A stretch of 64,000 nt of DNA, from the NCBI RefSeq assembly GCF_001648155.1, contig NZ_CP015199.1:558001-622000 (forward strand), in the 5' to 3' direction. The stretch comes from Chryseobacterium glaciei. GTDB taxonomy: Bacteria > Bacteroidota > Bacteroidia > Flavobacteriales > Weeksellaceae. A program made the position numbers and the translations under genes. The notes under the pieces are model-generated. The model was not told where the DNA came from and ran no database searches. It saw nothing but the letters and a program-made list of their open reading frames with translations. This document shows positions 45,407-54,183 of this stretch, one piece after another. Numbering within the stretch: the first letter of the stretch is position 1; the number at the start of each line of letters is the position of its first letter.

Positions 45407-45444
45407 GTGTATTTTGTTTTTAAATATTTTAAAACATTATACAC
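45407..45444 (-). promoter_or_regulatory. Conserved leader hairpin, copy 1
   Basis: On the minus strand, GTGTAT and ATACAC (45439-45444 and 45407-45412) flank a loop of 26 nt, ending 4 nt before the start codon. The upstream sequence (AATTACTTAC...AGGTGTAT.ATGTTTTA) is also shared with the next gene upstream. Could be an RNA control element or a shared promoter duplication. Confidence 0.5.
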
Positions 45445-45669
45445 CTGCACAGTAGTAAGTAATTACAAATATGTGAAAAATATTTCAATATTATGATTAA
45501 AACTTAACAATAATTAATTATCGTTAAATAAAAATTAATTTTAGAATTAAAATTAATTAATCCAAAAATTATAATAAATATAAAATATTAACTCAATGAA
45601 GAATTATTTAAAATCAAATTCAACAAAAAGTAAAACTCAACGAATACAAAAAAGTGAAAATTATTACAA

Positions 45670-46386
45670 TCAATTCGAAATTTTATAAACATGAAAAGAA
45701 GTATTACTGGTAGAACCCAAAATACTGGCACTTAAAACACTTGTTCCCGAAAGTCCAAAGTAAAGTTTATCGCCCGCCTGTAAGCTATAAAGAGCACTTA
45801 TTGCAGACTCGGACACCGTGAGTGCCGCAAGACCGAGATTAATACCGCTAAACTGCCGAATATCCAAAGTTGAAAATATACCTCCAGAATTTTTAATAAT
45901 TCCAATACCAGGATTTCCCGTTAACAGAGAAGCCTGCAAGCCACTTCCATATCTAAAATAAAAGTTTACAGCATACACACCGGAAGATGGTACAACATAA
46001 GAATAATCAGTTTCAGAAAATAAAGTAGAAATTCCGACACCTTTATCAGACAAGGTAAAGTTAATCTGCTTCCAATTTGAAAACAAAGACAATCCAAGTA
46101 AAGTAATCCCTCCATTTTTTGCAGCAGAATATACCGAAGTATTCTTGTTAGCCACTGCCGCTGCAGCATCTACTATCATCTGTGGCTCCACTTTCGCAAC
46201 TTCAAAATTCCCTTGATTTACAGCCATAATCTGATAGCCGGGAAGCGCTAAAACCTGCGGAGTTTCCCTAACTTTTAAATTGCCATTAATATCAAGCGTT
46301 GCCGTAGGCGTTGTTGTATTTATTCCGACTTGAGACCCCAATTCTAAAAAAGAGGCAAAAGCGAAAATAATAATTAATTTTTTCAT
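45670..46386 (-). CDS. Exported surface protein with C1q/TNF-like domain
   Basis: A 238-residue protein with a signal peptide ending LELGSQ and mature start VGINTTTPTATLDINGNLKV. Residues about 115-238 look like a C1q/TNF jelly roll: YSYVVPSSGVYAVNFYFRY, then a LQAGDKLYFGLSG strand and final TSFHVYKI. Such proteins usually form trimers at the cell surface. It probably arose by duplication of the promoter and signal region with the gene at 44629. Confidence 0.72.
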   Translation of the reverse strand: MKKLIIIFAFASFLELGSQVGINTTTPTATLDINGNLKVRETPQVLALPGYQIMAVNQGNFEVAKVEPQMIVDAAAAVANKNTSVYSAAKNGGITLLGLSLFSNWKQINFTLSDKGVGISTLFSETDYSYVVPSSGVYAVNFYFRYGSGLQASLLTGNPGIGIIKNSGGIFSTLDIRQFSGINLGLAALTVSESAISALYSLQAGDKLYFGLSGTSVLSASILGSTSNTSFHVYKISN

Positions 46387-46390
46387 AACA

Positions 46391-46423
46391 GTGTATTTCG
46401 TTTTTAATTAAAACATGATACAC
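46391..46423 (-). promoter_or_regulatory. Conserved leader hairpin, copy 2
   Basis: GTGTAT and ATACAC (46418-46423 and 46391-46396) around a 21-nt loop, again 4 nt before the start codon. Flanks match copy 1 (AGGTGTAT.ATGTTTTA, AAAAAC.AAATACAC) although the coding regions beyond the signal differ. Confidence 0.5.
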
Positions 46424-46619
46424 CTTCATAAGTATAAGTAATTTCAAATGTATAAAAAGCATTAAATAAATCAAACCAAAATGAACTATAATTAATTACC
46501 CGTAATTAAAACTCAAAACAAATTAAATTTTAATGAAAAATAACAACAATTACACTCAAAACAATGTAAAATATCAATTCAACAACAACATATTTAAAAT
46601 TCAATTTAAAACAAAAAAA

Positions 46620-46646
46620 ATGAGCGATTAAAAAATCACTCATTCA
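46620..46646 (-). terminator. Terminator after the first YceI gene
   Basis: Arms ATGAGCGATT/AATCACTCAT. The one imperfect pair is C-A on the plus strand but G-U on the minus strand, which fits its use by the minus-strand gene. Confidence 0.8.
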
Positions 46647-46668
46647 TTTATCTATAAAACTGTATGCC

Positions 46669-47295
46669 TTATTTCTTTTTTACAGGAACTCTGTTGTCGT
46701 TATCCAATTTCTCTGTAGAAACTTTGAATTGAATATCCATTTCGTCTTTAATGAAATAATCTTTCAATGAAGACTGATAGAATACTTTGAAATCTCTTCT
46801 GTTTAGAGAAAATTTAGCAGATTCTACCACTACCGTAAACTGAGTAACATATACGTTTGCAGGGAAAGTAATTGTTTTTCTAACTCCTTTTATCGTAATA
46901 TCACCGTAAACCGTTGAATTGTACTGACTGTTTGCCAGAGGAATAATTTTAGTTAAATGAAATTTCGCGATCGGGAATTTTTTAACTTCGAAAAAATTCG
47001 TGCTTTTAAGATCATTTGTCAACTTGATCATGTCTTCATCTGAAACATCACCAGCCATTAAACTCCTCATATCTATCACAAATTCTCCGTCTACTAAGAC
47101 CGTTTTATCAAAGTTGAATTTTCCACTTTTTAATTTTACCGTTCCGGAATGCGATGAAGCCTCAGTTTTTACAACTTTATACCCCCACCATCTGACCTCA
47201 GACGAAGTGACCTTTGATACCTTATCAAATTTCCTTTGAGCAAAAACAAATGATATGCTCGCACACATCATCGCAAACAATAGTAATCTTTTCAT
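46669..47295 (-). CDS. YceI-family exported protein
   Basis: A 208-residue protein with a signal peptide ending SFVFAQ and a lipocalin-like YceI barrel: SSEVRWWGYKVVKTEASSHSGTVKLKSGKF, FPANVYVTQFTVVVESAKFSLNRRDF. YceI proteins bind long-chain isoprenoids in other bacteria. It is a paralogue of the next gene (about half identical by eye), separated by a terminator, so each is probably its own unit. Confidence 0.88.
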   Translation of the reverse strand: MKRLLLFAMMCASISFVFAQRKFDKVSKVTSSEVRWWGYKVVKTEASSHSGTVKLKSGKFNFDKTVLVDGEFVIDMRSLMAGDVSDEDMIKLTNDLKSTNFFEVKKFPIAKFHLTKIIPLANSQYNSTVYGDITIKGVRKTITFPANVYVTQFTVVVESAKFSLNRRDFKVFYQSSLKDYFIKDEMDIQFKVSTEKLDNDNRVPVKKK

Positions 47296-47327
47296 TCTTT
47301 TTTATTTACAATTCAACAAAAATAAAA

Positions 47328-47352
47328 AAAAGTGTAGAACTTCTACACTTTT
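47328..47352 (-). terminator. Terminator after the second YceI gene
   Basis: A perfect palindrome AAAAGTGTAGAA/TTCTACACTTTT with A- and T-runs. Confidence 0.82.
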
Positions 47353-47373
47353 AACAATCTTTTTTTGATTAAA

Positions 47374-47940
47374 TTATTTAGCAGTCACTTTTACAAGCAT
47401 ATCTATTTCATCTTTCACAAAAACATCCTGCATTGTAGACTTGTAAGAAATGTCGAATTTCTGTCTGTCGAAAGAGAATTTATTAGACACTAAACTTACA
47501 ACTCCTTTGCTGTAAGAAATTTTTGCAGGGAAAGAAACTTCGTTTGTTTTTCCTTTAACGGTAAGATTTCCTGTAACCAAAGAGCTATAGATCTTATCGT
47601 TGTTTTTCTTTACAGAAGTGATTTTGAAACTAGCTGTAGGGAATTTTTCAACTTCGAAGAAATCTCCATTCTTAAGGTGACCGTTTAATTTTCCTTGATA
47701 CTCTCCAGTTAAATCAGTTGAAGAGATAGAAGTCATGTCTAAAGTGAAAGAACCACCTACTAATTGGTTTCCTTTCATTACCATATCTCCAGATTTTACT
47801 TTTACAGTACCATCATGAGAGCTAGCCTCAGATTTAGCAACTTTATAACCCCACCAGTGAACGTCAGATGCTACTACTTTTTTTGACTGCCCGAAAGCTA
47901 AACCACCAGCTAAAACTGCTAATAAAAATATTTTTTTCAT
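47374..47940 (-). CDS. YceI-family exported protein
   Basis: A 188-residue protein with a signal peptide ending GGLAFGQ. YceI barrel features: ASDVHWWGYKVAKSEASSHDGTVKVKSG, FPAKISYSKGVVSLVSNKFSFDRQKFDI. Paralogue of the gene at 46669. A longer frame exists (to 47988), but the signal peptide starts at ATG 47940. Confidence 0.88.
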   Translation of the reverse strand: MKKIFLLAVLAGGLAFGQSKKVVASDVHWWGYKVAKSEASSHDGTVKVKSGDMVMKGNQLVGGSFTLDMTSISSTDLTGEYQGKLNGHLKNGDFFEVEKFPTASFKITSVKKNNDKIYSSLVTGNLTVKGKTNEVSFPAKISYSKGVVSLVSNKFSFDRQKFDISYKSTMQDVFVKDEIDMLVKVTAK

Positions 47941-47975
47941 TTTGAATAAGTTATTTACCTTGTTTGTTAATGATG

Positions 47976-47983
47976 CAAATGTA
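47976..47983 (-). promoter_or_regulatory. Promoter box for the second YceI gene
   Basis: Minus strand TACATTTG followed by C, a full match to TAnnTTTG, 36 bp before the start. It lies inside the longer open frame, which supports the later start codon. Confidence 0.48.
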
Positions 47984-48062
47984 GCCAACTTATATGATAG
48001 ATTTCATTGATGTATATCAATAAAAACAATAATTTTTATGAATAATATCAGTCATAAAAAAA

Positions 48063-48080
48063 CTCCGAATTTCTTCGGAG
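48063..48080 (-). terminator. Terminator after glucokinase
   Basis: Perfect stem CTCCGAA/TTCGGAG, with a T-run on the minus strand. Confidence 0.82.
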
Positions 48081-48087
48081 CTTGTTT

Positions 48088-49137
48088 TTATTCTTGGTAA
48101 TAAGCAGTATAGAGTGCTGCACCATTTAATCCTGTCTGATTTTGTTTGATCAGATAGATCGGAATGTTTCTCAGCATATCCTCCATTTTATCACTTATTC
48201 TAAATTTCTCGTAGAATTTGTCTTTATCCATATACTTACTGATCATCTGCGGAATATCTCCTGCAATCAATAATCCTCCTGTAGCTTTTAATTTCAGCGT
48301 CAGGTTGTTTGCTTCTCTTGCTAAAAATTCAAGGAATGTATCTAAAGCTATCTTACAGATCAAAACATCATCTTCAACAGCCGCTTTGTAGATCACCTCA
48401 ACAAAGTTTCCGTTAGCAAGACGTTCTGATAACCATTCCGGCTCAGGATGTCTTTTTACATCTCTTAAGAATCTATAGATATTAAATAATCCTGTCTTAG
48501 AAAGCACGTTTTCCCAACTTACAATTCCGTAAATATTATTTAAGAATTGATAGAACTCAACTTCAACATTGGTTCTTGGAGAAAATTCTGAGTGACCTCC
48601 TTCCGTTGCAAATGGTCTTAAATATTTCCCGTCAAAGAAATATCCAGCTTCACCTAGTCCGTTTCCTGGAGCAAGGATCGCTACGTTACCATTTTCAAGA
48701 TGACCGCTTGTGTAGATATCATCCATATCAGAATCTTCAAGAAGCCCCATTCCGTAGGCAGAAGCCTCCAAGTCATTAAGCATATCCACTTTCTCGAATC
48801 CGAAATCTCTTGTGATCTCTTCCTGATCTAAGTTCCAGCCTAATCTTGCAGGACTACTCTTCCCATTAAGAACAGGTCCCGGGACAGCCATTCCTAAACG
48901 TTTTACATTTCCCAACTCGTTATCCTGAATAAATTTCTTCAAGATATCCGAAAAAGAAGTATATTCTTTCGTTGGGTAATCGCTCTGGATTTTCACCTCA
49001 AGACCTCCGTTACCGGAAACAAAATACCCCAAGGTTGTAGTGTCTTCACGAAGGTTTGCCCCAATGATAGAAACATTATCATTATTACTGTTCTTTACGC
49101 CTGGTAAATAAAGTGGAAATTTTGGGTTCAAAATCAT
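48088..49137 (-). CDS. glk: Glucokinase (Glk family)
   Basis: A 349-residue sugar kinase that phosphorylates glucose with ATP. Motifs of the bacterial glucokinase family: LGMAVPGPV, LNDLEASAYGM, ILAPGNGLGEAG and FATEGGHSEFSPR, with the C-terminal TGGLLIAGDIP. The first 25 residues lack a perfect phosphate-1 loop (IIGANLREDTTTLGYF), as is seen in Bacteroidetes members. Start at ATG 49137, just after its promoter box. Confidence 0.9.
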   Translation of the reverse strand: MILNPKFPLYLPGVKNSNNDNVSIIGANLREDTTTLGYFVSGNGGLEVKIQSDYPTKEYTSFSDILKKFIQDNELGNVKRLGMAVPGPVLNGKSSPARLGWNLDQEEITRDFGFEKVDMLNDLEASAYGMGLLEDSDMDDIYTSGHLENGNVAILAPGNGLGEAGYFFDGKYLRPFATEGGHSEFSPRTNVEVEFYQFLNNIYGIVSWENVLSKTGLFNIYRFLRDVKRHPEPEWLSERLANGNFVEVIYKAAVEDDVLICKIALDTFLEFLAREANNLTLKLKATGGLLIAGDIPQMISKYMDKDKFYEKFRISDKMEDMLRNIPIYLIKQNQTGLNGAALYTAYYQE

Positions 49138-49153
49138 AATCAGCAAATTTTAT

Positions 49154-49161
49154 CAAATATA
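49154..49161 (-). promoter_or_regulatory. Promoter box for glk
   Basis: Minus strand TATATTTG, a full match to TAnnTTTG, 17 bp before the start codon. Confidence 0.48.
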
Positions 49162-49194
49162 ATAATTGTTTTGGTAAATACTATAGGGAAAGAA

Positions 49195-49224
49195 AAAACC
49201 TTTTCAAAAAAACGAAAAGGTTTT
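49195..49224 (-). terminator. Terminator after the 49254 gene
   Basis: Perfect 11-bp stem AAAACCTTTTC/GAAAAGGTTTT. Confidence 0.82.
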
Positions 49225-49253
49225 GGTTAATAATTGTTTATATTTAAATCTAA

Positions 49254-49817
49254 CTACTTCCCTAATGGAATATTGTAAGAAAACCCTACTCCAATGTTCC
49301 CCACATTGTAGTCTTGGTTTGGCAAATCGCCCTTGTCTCCTACAAATACTTTCTGATACTGTACAAAGAAATTCCAGTCTTTGTTATGGTATCCGATCTC
49401 AGGTTTGATGTAAAAACCTCCGTCCGGTCTGTCAACCGTACTGTTGGAAGCCACTTTTTCATCACCCACCAAGAAACCGTAACCTAAATCTGTTCCGAAA
49501 TAAAATCCGGTCTGTTTTGGGTAAATTCTGATCAAAGCACCTACAGGAATTACTCCCACATCATTATTGTTGATCCCGTTGTTATCCTTACCAAAATAAT
49601 GGGTATAACCTGTTGCGATACCTAATCCAAATCCAGGAGTAATCAAGTTTTGATAAGCTACGTCTACACCAGCAGAAGCAGAAACATTATCTGCGGGAAC
49701 AGCTAAACCAGCATTCGCTCCTACCTTAATCATATTATTCATTTGTGAGCTTTGAGCACTTACTACACCAACCGTTAAAATTCCGCCTAGTAAGATGACC
49801 TGTTTAAACATTTTCAT
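49254..49817 (-). CDS. Outer-membrane beta-barrel protein
   Basis: A 187-residue exported protein with a signal peptide ending GVVSAQS. Alternating strands (LGIATGYTHYF, YFGTDLGYGFLVGDEK, GFYIKPEIGYHNKDWNFFVQYQ) and the end IGVGFSYNIPLGK fit an eight-stranded barrel of the OmpW/OmpX size. Function unknown. Confidence 0.8.
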   Translation of the reverse strand: MKMFKQVILLGGILTVGVVSAQSSQMNNMIKVGANAGLAVPADNVSASAGVDVAYQNLITPGFGLGIATGYTHYFGKDNNGINNNDVGVIPVGALIRIYPKQTGFYFGTDLGYGFLVGDEKVASNSTVDRPDGGFYIKPEIGYHNKDWNFFVQYQKVFVGDKGDLPNQDYNVGNIGVGFSYNIPLGK

Positions 49818-50051
49818 AACTCTGATTTTTTAAATTTTACTAATCTGAAGGATGTAAAAATCGTGCCAAGGAAGCCTATTTTTCTCACTTTAACATTAAT
49901 AAAAATCGCAAAATAATGAATATCAATTAATTAAATTAACCAAAAATTAAATACATGTTTAACTTGAGATTAAAAATAACAATATTAATAATTCTTAACC
50001 GTTATAATTTTAACCTTTTTGGTTTTCTATCATCAAAAAATAAATTGTTAT

Positions 50052-51431
50052 ATGATGCTCTCATCCTTATTAAATAATAAACATCTTCTTTGGCGCGCCG
50101 GTTTCGGAGCAGGAATCAATCAATTTGAAGATCTGAAAAATAAAGACATCAAAACTTTACTTAAAGATTTATTTAAAGAAGAAAATTTTGTTGAAGTTAC
50201 ATACGAAACGCCTGATGTAGAGACCATCGACTACATGACCGACAAATCTCCCGCAGAAAAGAAAAAGGAAATCCAGAGGATCAACAGAGAGCAAAACAAC
50301 GAACTGAACCTGAATTTTCTCAACAAAATGATCAACAGCAACGAACAGATGAGGGAAAAAATGGCTTTCTTCTGGCACGGACATTTTGCATCGAGAGTTC
50401 AAAACCCAAAATTCAACAGACAATTATTAAATATTATTCGAAAAAATTCTTTGGGAAATTTCAAAGATCTTTTGTTTGAAGTAAGCCAAGCTCCTGCAAT
50501 GTTGAATTTTCTTAATAATCAACAAAATAAAAAGGATCATCCCAACGAAAACTTTGCCCGTGAAGTAATGGAATTATTCACCATGGGACGCGGAAATTAT
50601 ACCGAAAAAGACATCCGGGAAGGCGCAAGAGCTTTCACAGGCTGGGGTTATGATAAAGAAGGAAATTTTGCAGAAAGAAAAAAACTTCACGACGAAGCCA
50701 CAAAAACCTTCTTAGGAAAAACAGGAAATTTCACCGGAACAGATGCTTTAAATATTATTCTAGAACAAAAAGCAACGGCAAAATTTATTACTTCTAAAAT
50801 CTATAAATTTTTTGTCAACGAAAATGTGGATGAAAGTATTGTTAATAAGCTAAGCGACAGTTTTTACACCTCCAATTATGACATCAAAAAATTGATGAAC
50901 GATATATTTTCAAGTTCATGGTTTTATGACAAAAAAAATATCGGAAACAGAATAAAATCGCCAATAGAATTAATGGTTGGAATGATGAGAACGCTACCAA
51001 TGCATGTTCAAAATCCTGAGAACCTTATCATTTATCAAAAATTATTAGGTCAGATGTTGCTCTATCCTCCCAACGTTTCGGGATGGCCAAATGGAAAATC
51101 GTGGATCGACAGTTCAACTTTGATGCTGAGACTTCAGATTCCTCAAATTTGGTCGGGTTTACGACCTTTAGAATATTCTCCAAGACAAGATGATGATATT
51201 GATATGGGAATGAAATCACGAGAAACTGCCTTAAACAAAAGCTTTAAAAACCCGAATATTACCATCGATTGGGCTCGTGTTGAAAAAGCTTTCACTAATA
51301 AAAATTGTGAAGATTATTTAATTCAAAACTCAACCTCGTTGAGCATGGATTCTGTGAAAAGTTTCTCCGACAACACGGTGAAAATGAATGTAATCAACCT
51401 AATGTCAACACCGGAATATCAGTTAATGTAA
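50052..51431 (+). CDS. DUF1800 family protein
   Basis: A 459-residue protein of the DUF1800 family: HLLWRAGFGAGINQFEDLKN at the start, REKMAFFWHGHFASR, NFAREVMELFTMGRGNYTEKDIREGARAFTGWGYD and PPNVSGWPNGKSWIDSSTL. The family is nearly always next to DUF1501, as here; the pair's role is not established. Tandem ATGs at 50052 and 50055 are better starts than the upstream TTG. Confidence 0.92.
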   Translation: MMLSSLLNNKHLLWRAGFGAGINQFEDLKNKDIKTLLKDLFKEENFVEVTYETPDVETIDYMTDKSPAEKKKEIQRINREQNNELNLNFLNKMINSNEQMREKMAFFWHGHFASRVQNPKFNRQLLNIIRKNSLGNFKDLLFEVSQAPAMLNFLNNQQNKKDHPNENFAREVMELFTMGRGNYTEKDIREGARAFTGWGYDKEGNFAERKKLHDEATKTFLGKTGNFTGTDALNIILEQKATAKFITSKIYKFFVNENVDESIVNKLSDSFYTSNYDIKKLMNDIFSSSWFYDKKNIGNRIKSPIELMVGMMRTLPMHVQNPENLIIYQKLLGQMLLYPPNVSGWPNGKSWIDSSTLMLRLQIPQIWSGLRPLEYSPRQDDDIDMGMKSRETALNKSFKNPNITIDWARVEKAFTNKNCEDYLIQNSTSLSMDSVKSFSDNTVKMNVINLMSTPEYQLM

Positions 51432-51445
51432 ATAAAATACAAGGA

Positions 51446-51510
51446 ATTAGGATTTAGGGCTTGGCAATTAGGCTCCAGACGTCTCTAAAAACTAAGCCCT
51501 AAATCCTAAT
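51446..51510. repeat. 17-bp perfect inverted repeat between the DUF1800 and DUF1501 genes
   Basis: Arms ATTAGGATTTAGGGCTT and AAGCCCTAAATCCTAAT (51446-51462, 51494-51510), followed by more CCTAA repeats. It resembles the CCCTAAA-type intergenic repeat near folP. It could form a large hairpin in the two-gene mRNA; there is no T-run after it. Confidence 0.8.
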
Positions 51511-51527
51511 CCCTAAAACCTAACTTT

Positions 51528-52712
51528 ATGCTAATTAAAAGAAGAGAATTTTTAAAAATAAGTTCATTAGCAACAGCTTCATTAATGGTTCCTAATTTCC
51601 TGAAATCAATGACGCTGGATAATGCTTTGGAACGTAATCAGAAGATCTTGATTGTTCTTCAATTTACAGGTGGAAATGATGGTTTAAACACGATCATTCC
51701 TACAAAAAATGACATTTATTTTAAAGAAAGAAGCAAAATAGCAATACAGAATTCTTTACAGCTTAATGATGAAGCAGGAATCAACCCGTCTTTGTCTTAT
51801 TTTAAAGAATTATTTGATAATGGAGAGCTTTCTGTTATGAATAACGTAGGTTATCCCGATCCTGATAAATCACATTTCCGAAGCATGGATATCTGGCAGT
51901 CAGCAAGTAAAAGTGATGAATTTTTGGAAACTGGCTGGCTTGGACGTTTTCTGGATGAAGAATGTTACAAATGCGACCATCCAACACAAGCTTTGGAAGT
52001 TGATGATATGCTAAGTTTAGCCTTAAAAGGTGAAAATAATAAAGCTTTTGCTTTTAAAGATCCTAAAAGGTTGTATCAAACGAGTCAGGAGAAATATTTT
52101 AAGTCGCTTTACGATCATCATCATGAAGATGAAACAGTATCTTATTTATATCAAACATTGGGGTCAACGATCAATAATGCAGACTATATTTTCGAAAAAA
52201 GTAAAGCAAAAAAGACAGATCAAACGTATCCTAATTCACAATTGGGAAAAGACTTTAAAACCGTTGCATCGTTGATAAAATCTGATATTAACACACAGGT
52301 TTATTACCTTTCCGTTGGAAGTTTTGATACACATGTTAATCAAAATGAAAGACAGCAAAAGCTTTTTGATGACATCAATGAAGCCGTAAAATCTTTCGTT
52401 GCAGATATGAAAAGTAACGGTTTATTCAATGATATTTTATTGATGACATTCTCAGAATTTGGTCGTCGCGTTGCGCAAAATGCCAGTAATGGAACAGATC
52501 ACGGAACAGCCAATCAAATGTTTTTTATCGGCGGAGGATTGAAAAAGAAAGGACTTCTAAACGCACTACCCGATTTACAGAATTTGAATGAAGGTGATTT
52601 AATTTATACCGAAGATTTCAGAAAAGTATACGCTACCATTCTTAAAAACTGGCTAAAAGCAGATTCTTCTAAAGTTCTGGGCTGGAAAAATGGGGTTTAT
52701 GATTTTGTTTAA
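51528..52712 (+). CDS. DUF1501 family protein, Tat-exported
   Basis: A 394-residue protein of the DUF1501 (sulfatase-like fold) family. It starts with a twin-arginine-like signal KRREFLKISS, followed by LIVLQFTGGNDGLNTIIP, GYPDPDKSHFRSMDIWQSA, LSVGSFDTHVNQ and FSEFGRRVAQNASNGTDHGTAN. It pairs with the DUF1800 gene upstream. Export folded through Tat suggests a bound cofactor or metal. Confidence 0.92.
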   Translation: MLIKRREFLKISSLATASLMVPNFLKSMTLDNALERNQKILIVLQFTGGNDGLNTIIPTKNDIYFKERSKIAIQNSLQLNDEAGINPSLSYFKELFDNGELSVMNNVGYPDPDKSHFRSMDIWQSASKSDEFLETGWLGRFLDEECYKCDHPTQALEVDDMLSLALKGENNKAFAFKDPKRLYQTSQEKYFKSLYDHHHEDETVSYLYQTLGSTINNADYIFEKSKAKKTDQTYPNSQLGKDFKTVASLIKSDINTQVYYLSVGSFDTHVNQNERQQKLFDDINEAVKSFVADMKSNGLFNDILLMTFSEFGRRVAQNASNGTDHGTANQMFFIGGGLKKKGLLNALPDLQNLNEGDLIYTEDFRKVYATILKNWLKADSSKVLGWKNGVYDFV

Positions 52713-52715
52713 GAA

Positions 52716-52748
52716 AAAAGAGACCGTTTTAAAAACAGTCTCTTTTCT
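52716..52748. terminator. Terminator between convergent genes
   Basis: Perfect stem AAAAGAGAC/GTCTCTTTT, between the DUF1501 gene and the small minus-strand gene. Confidence 0.85.
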
Positions 52749-52765
52749 ATAATTTTTAATTACTT

Positions 52766-52903
52766 TTAATTTGAAGCAGGAAGCTGTTTTGGTTCAGTTC
52801 CCTGTGGTTTTTTATCCAGCTTTTCTGATATTTTCTTGACGATAAATTCAATTATCAAAGGTGCTACAATAGCAAGTACAGTTTTTAATATTCTTGATTT
52901 CAT
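52766..52903 (-). CDS. 45-residue membrane peptide
   Basis: An ATG-to-TAA frame encoding MKSRILKTVLAIVAPLIIEF, then IVKKISEKLDKKPQ and a polar tail. The first 22 residues form one amphipathic or membrane helix with a positive end. It looks like the small helical proteins often left out of flavobacterial annotations. The reading is protein-like throughout, but no function is known. Confidence 0.6.
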   Translation of the reverse strand: MKSRILKTVLAIVAPLIIEFIVKKISEKLDKKPQGTEPKQLPASN

Positions 52904-52970
52904 ACTATTTATTTTAGAATTTGATTAATACAATTTCTAAGCCACAACATATTTATAGAAAATTTCAACT

Positions 52971-53984
52971 CTAATCAGGAACAATCAAATTTTCATAATT
53001 CTGGCTTCCTGATTTAAATTTTTCTTCCATTCTTAAACGTAATTTTCTAGGTTTATGCACAATCAGACAATTTCCAAATCCCAGTAAAAGTCTTTCCAAT
53101 TCGTTGTTTATTTGCACACAGATCTTAAAAATAGTGCCTTCCTCATTTTCACTGATAATTTCCTGACTTTTATGCAAAGGTTTTGTTTTTACATACGGAG
53201 CGTTAGAAGAATCAACAAAAAAGACAACATTTCTGGGTTCCATCGTTGGCGAAACGGTTACTCCTACGATATCTTTAAAATATTCGTCACCATCCAGATC
53301 TTGGTCAATAAATTTAATTTTTTCATCGGTTTCAATGCTTTCCATTCTATCCAACGCCAGATTGTACATTTTTCCTTTATGGAGACAGATCAGAAACCAG
53401 CGATTATTAAATTCCTTTAATAATTGAGGATGCACAACAAAATTACTCGATTCTCTTGCGTTGAAGCTTTTATATAGAATATTTAAAACCTTTTTATTTA
53501 ATATTCCTTCATACAAAACGTCAATATGCTCCAACCCTTTCAACTGCTCATTTTTATCTAAATGAATTATTGATTTTTGATTGGTTGAATGTATAGAATC
53601 CTCCAATTTTTGAATCACTCCATTCATCTCTTTGAACATTGAAAAATCTTTGAACTGCTTTAAAATCTGCACCGCATTATTCATCGCCTTTAAATCACTT
53701 TCATTCACAGAAATATTATGAATGCTGTAATCCGGATCACTGTAACGATAATATTTTCTTTCGTAGACCTCAATCGGAGCTTCATAACCGAATTTTTCAC
53801 TTCGCATATTTTGCAGATCGAGTTGCACAGTTCGTTTGCTGACAAAAGATTCTTTGCCTTCAAATTCAAACAAAGCTTCAGAACATTCATCAATTAAATC
53901 TTCTAAAGTGTATTGCTTGTATTTGTTTTTAAGACATTTATCAAGCGTTTTGTAGCGGATAAGAGCATTTTTGTTGGATGACAT
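52971..53984 (-). CDS. WYL-domain transcriptional regulator
   Basis: A 337-residue regulator. Residues about 1-80 form a winged-helix region (RYKTLDKCLKNKYKQYTLEDLIDECSE, RTVQLDLQNMRSE). The WYL domain follows (VLNILYKSFNARE ... FVVHPQLLKEFNNRWFLICLHKGKMYNLALDRMESI) and then the C-terminal WCX-like part. WYL domains are thought to bind nucleic-acid or nucleotide ligands and often control defence or RNA-repair genes. It lies next to the rtcB locus, transcribed away from it, and is a candidate regulator of it. Confidence 0.9.
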   Translation of the reverse strand: MSSNKNALIRYKTLDKCLKNKYKQYTLEDLIDECSEALFEFEGKESFVSKRTVQLDLQNMRSEKFGYEAPIEVYERKYYRYSDPDYSIHNISVNESDLKAMNNAVQILKQFKDFSMFKEMNGVIQKLEDSIHSTNQKSIIHLDKNEQLKGLEHIDVLYEGILNKKVLNILYKSFNARESSNFVVHPQLLKEFNNRWFLICLHKGKMYNLALDRMESIETDEKIKFIDQDLDGDEYFKDIVGVTVSPTMEPRNVVFFVDSSNAPYVKTKPLHKSQEIISENEEGTIFKICVQINNELERLLLGFGNCLIVHKPRKLRLRMEEKFKSGSQNYENLIVPD

Positions 53985-54020
53985 GGTGTTTTATTTTGGT
54001 TTTTTGGTTAATTTTTGGAA

Positions 54021-54170
54021 AATCGCAAAGGCGCAAAGATTTTAACAACTATACTTTTTAAGGCGCAAGGATTTTATCTTCGATAAAATTTAGCTGGACA
54101 ATTTGCTGAAAATCTATGATTTTCTTGCGCCTTAAAAACAGCTTATATTAAAAAAATTGCGCCTTTGCGT
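54021..54170. repeat. MITE-like palindromic element, copy 1
   Basis: Outer inverted repeat GCAAAGGCGCAA/TTGCGCCTTTGC (54025-54036, 54157-54168), inner inverted repeat TTAAGGCGCAAG/CTTGCGCCTTAA, and a central hairpin ATTTTATC/GATAAAAT. The same element, better preserved, lies at 55997. The two copies bracket hopJ and rtcB. No coding frame. Confidence 0.82.
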
Positions 54171-54183
54171 TTATAACATAAAT

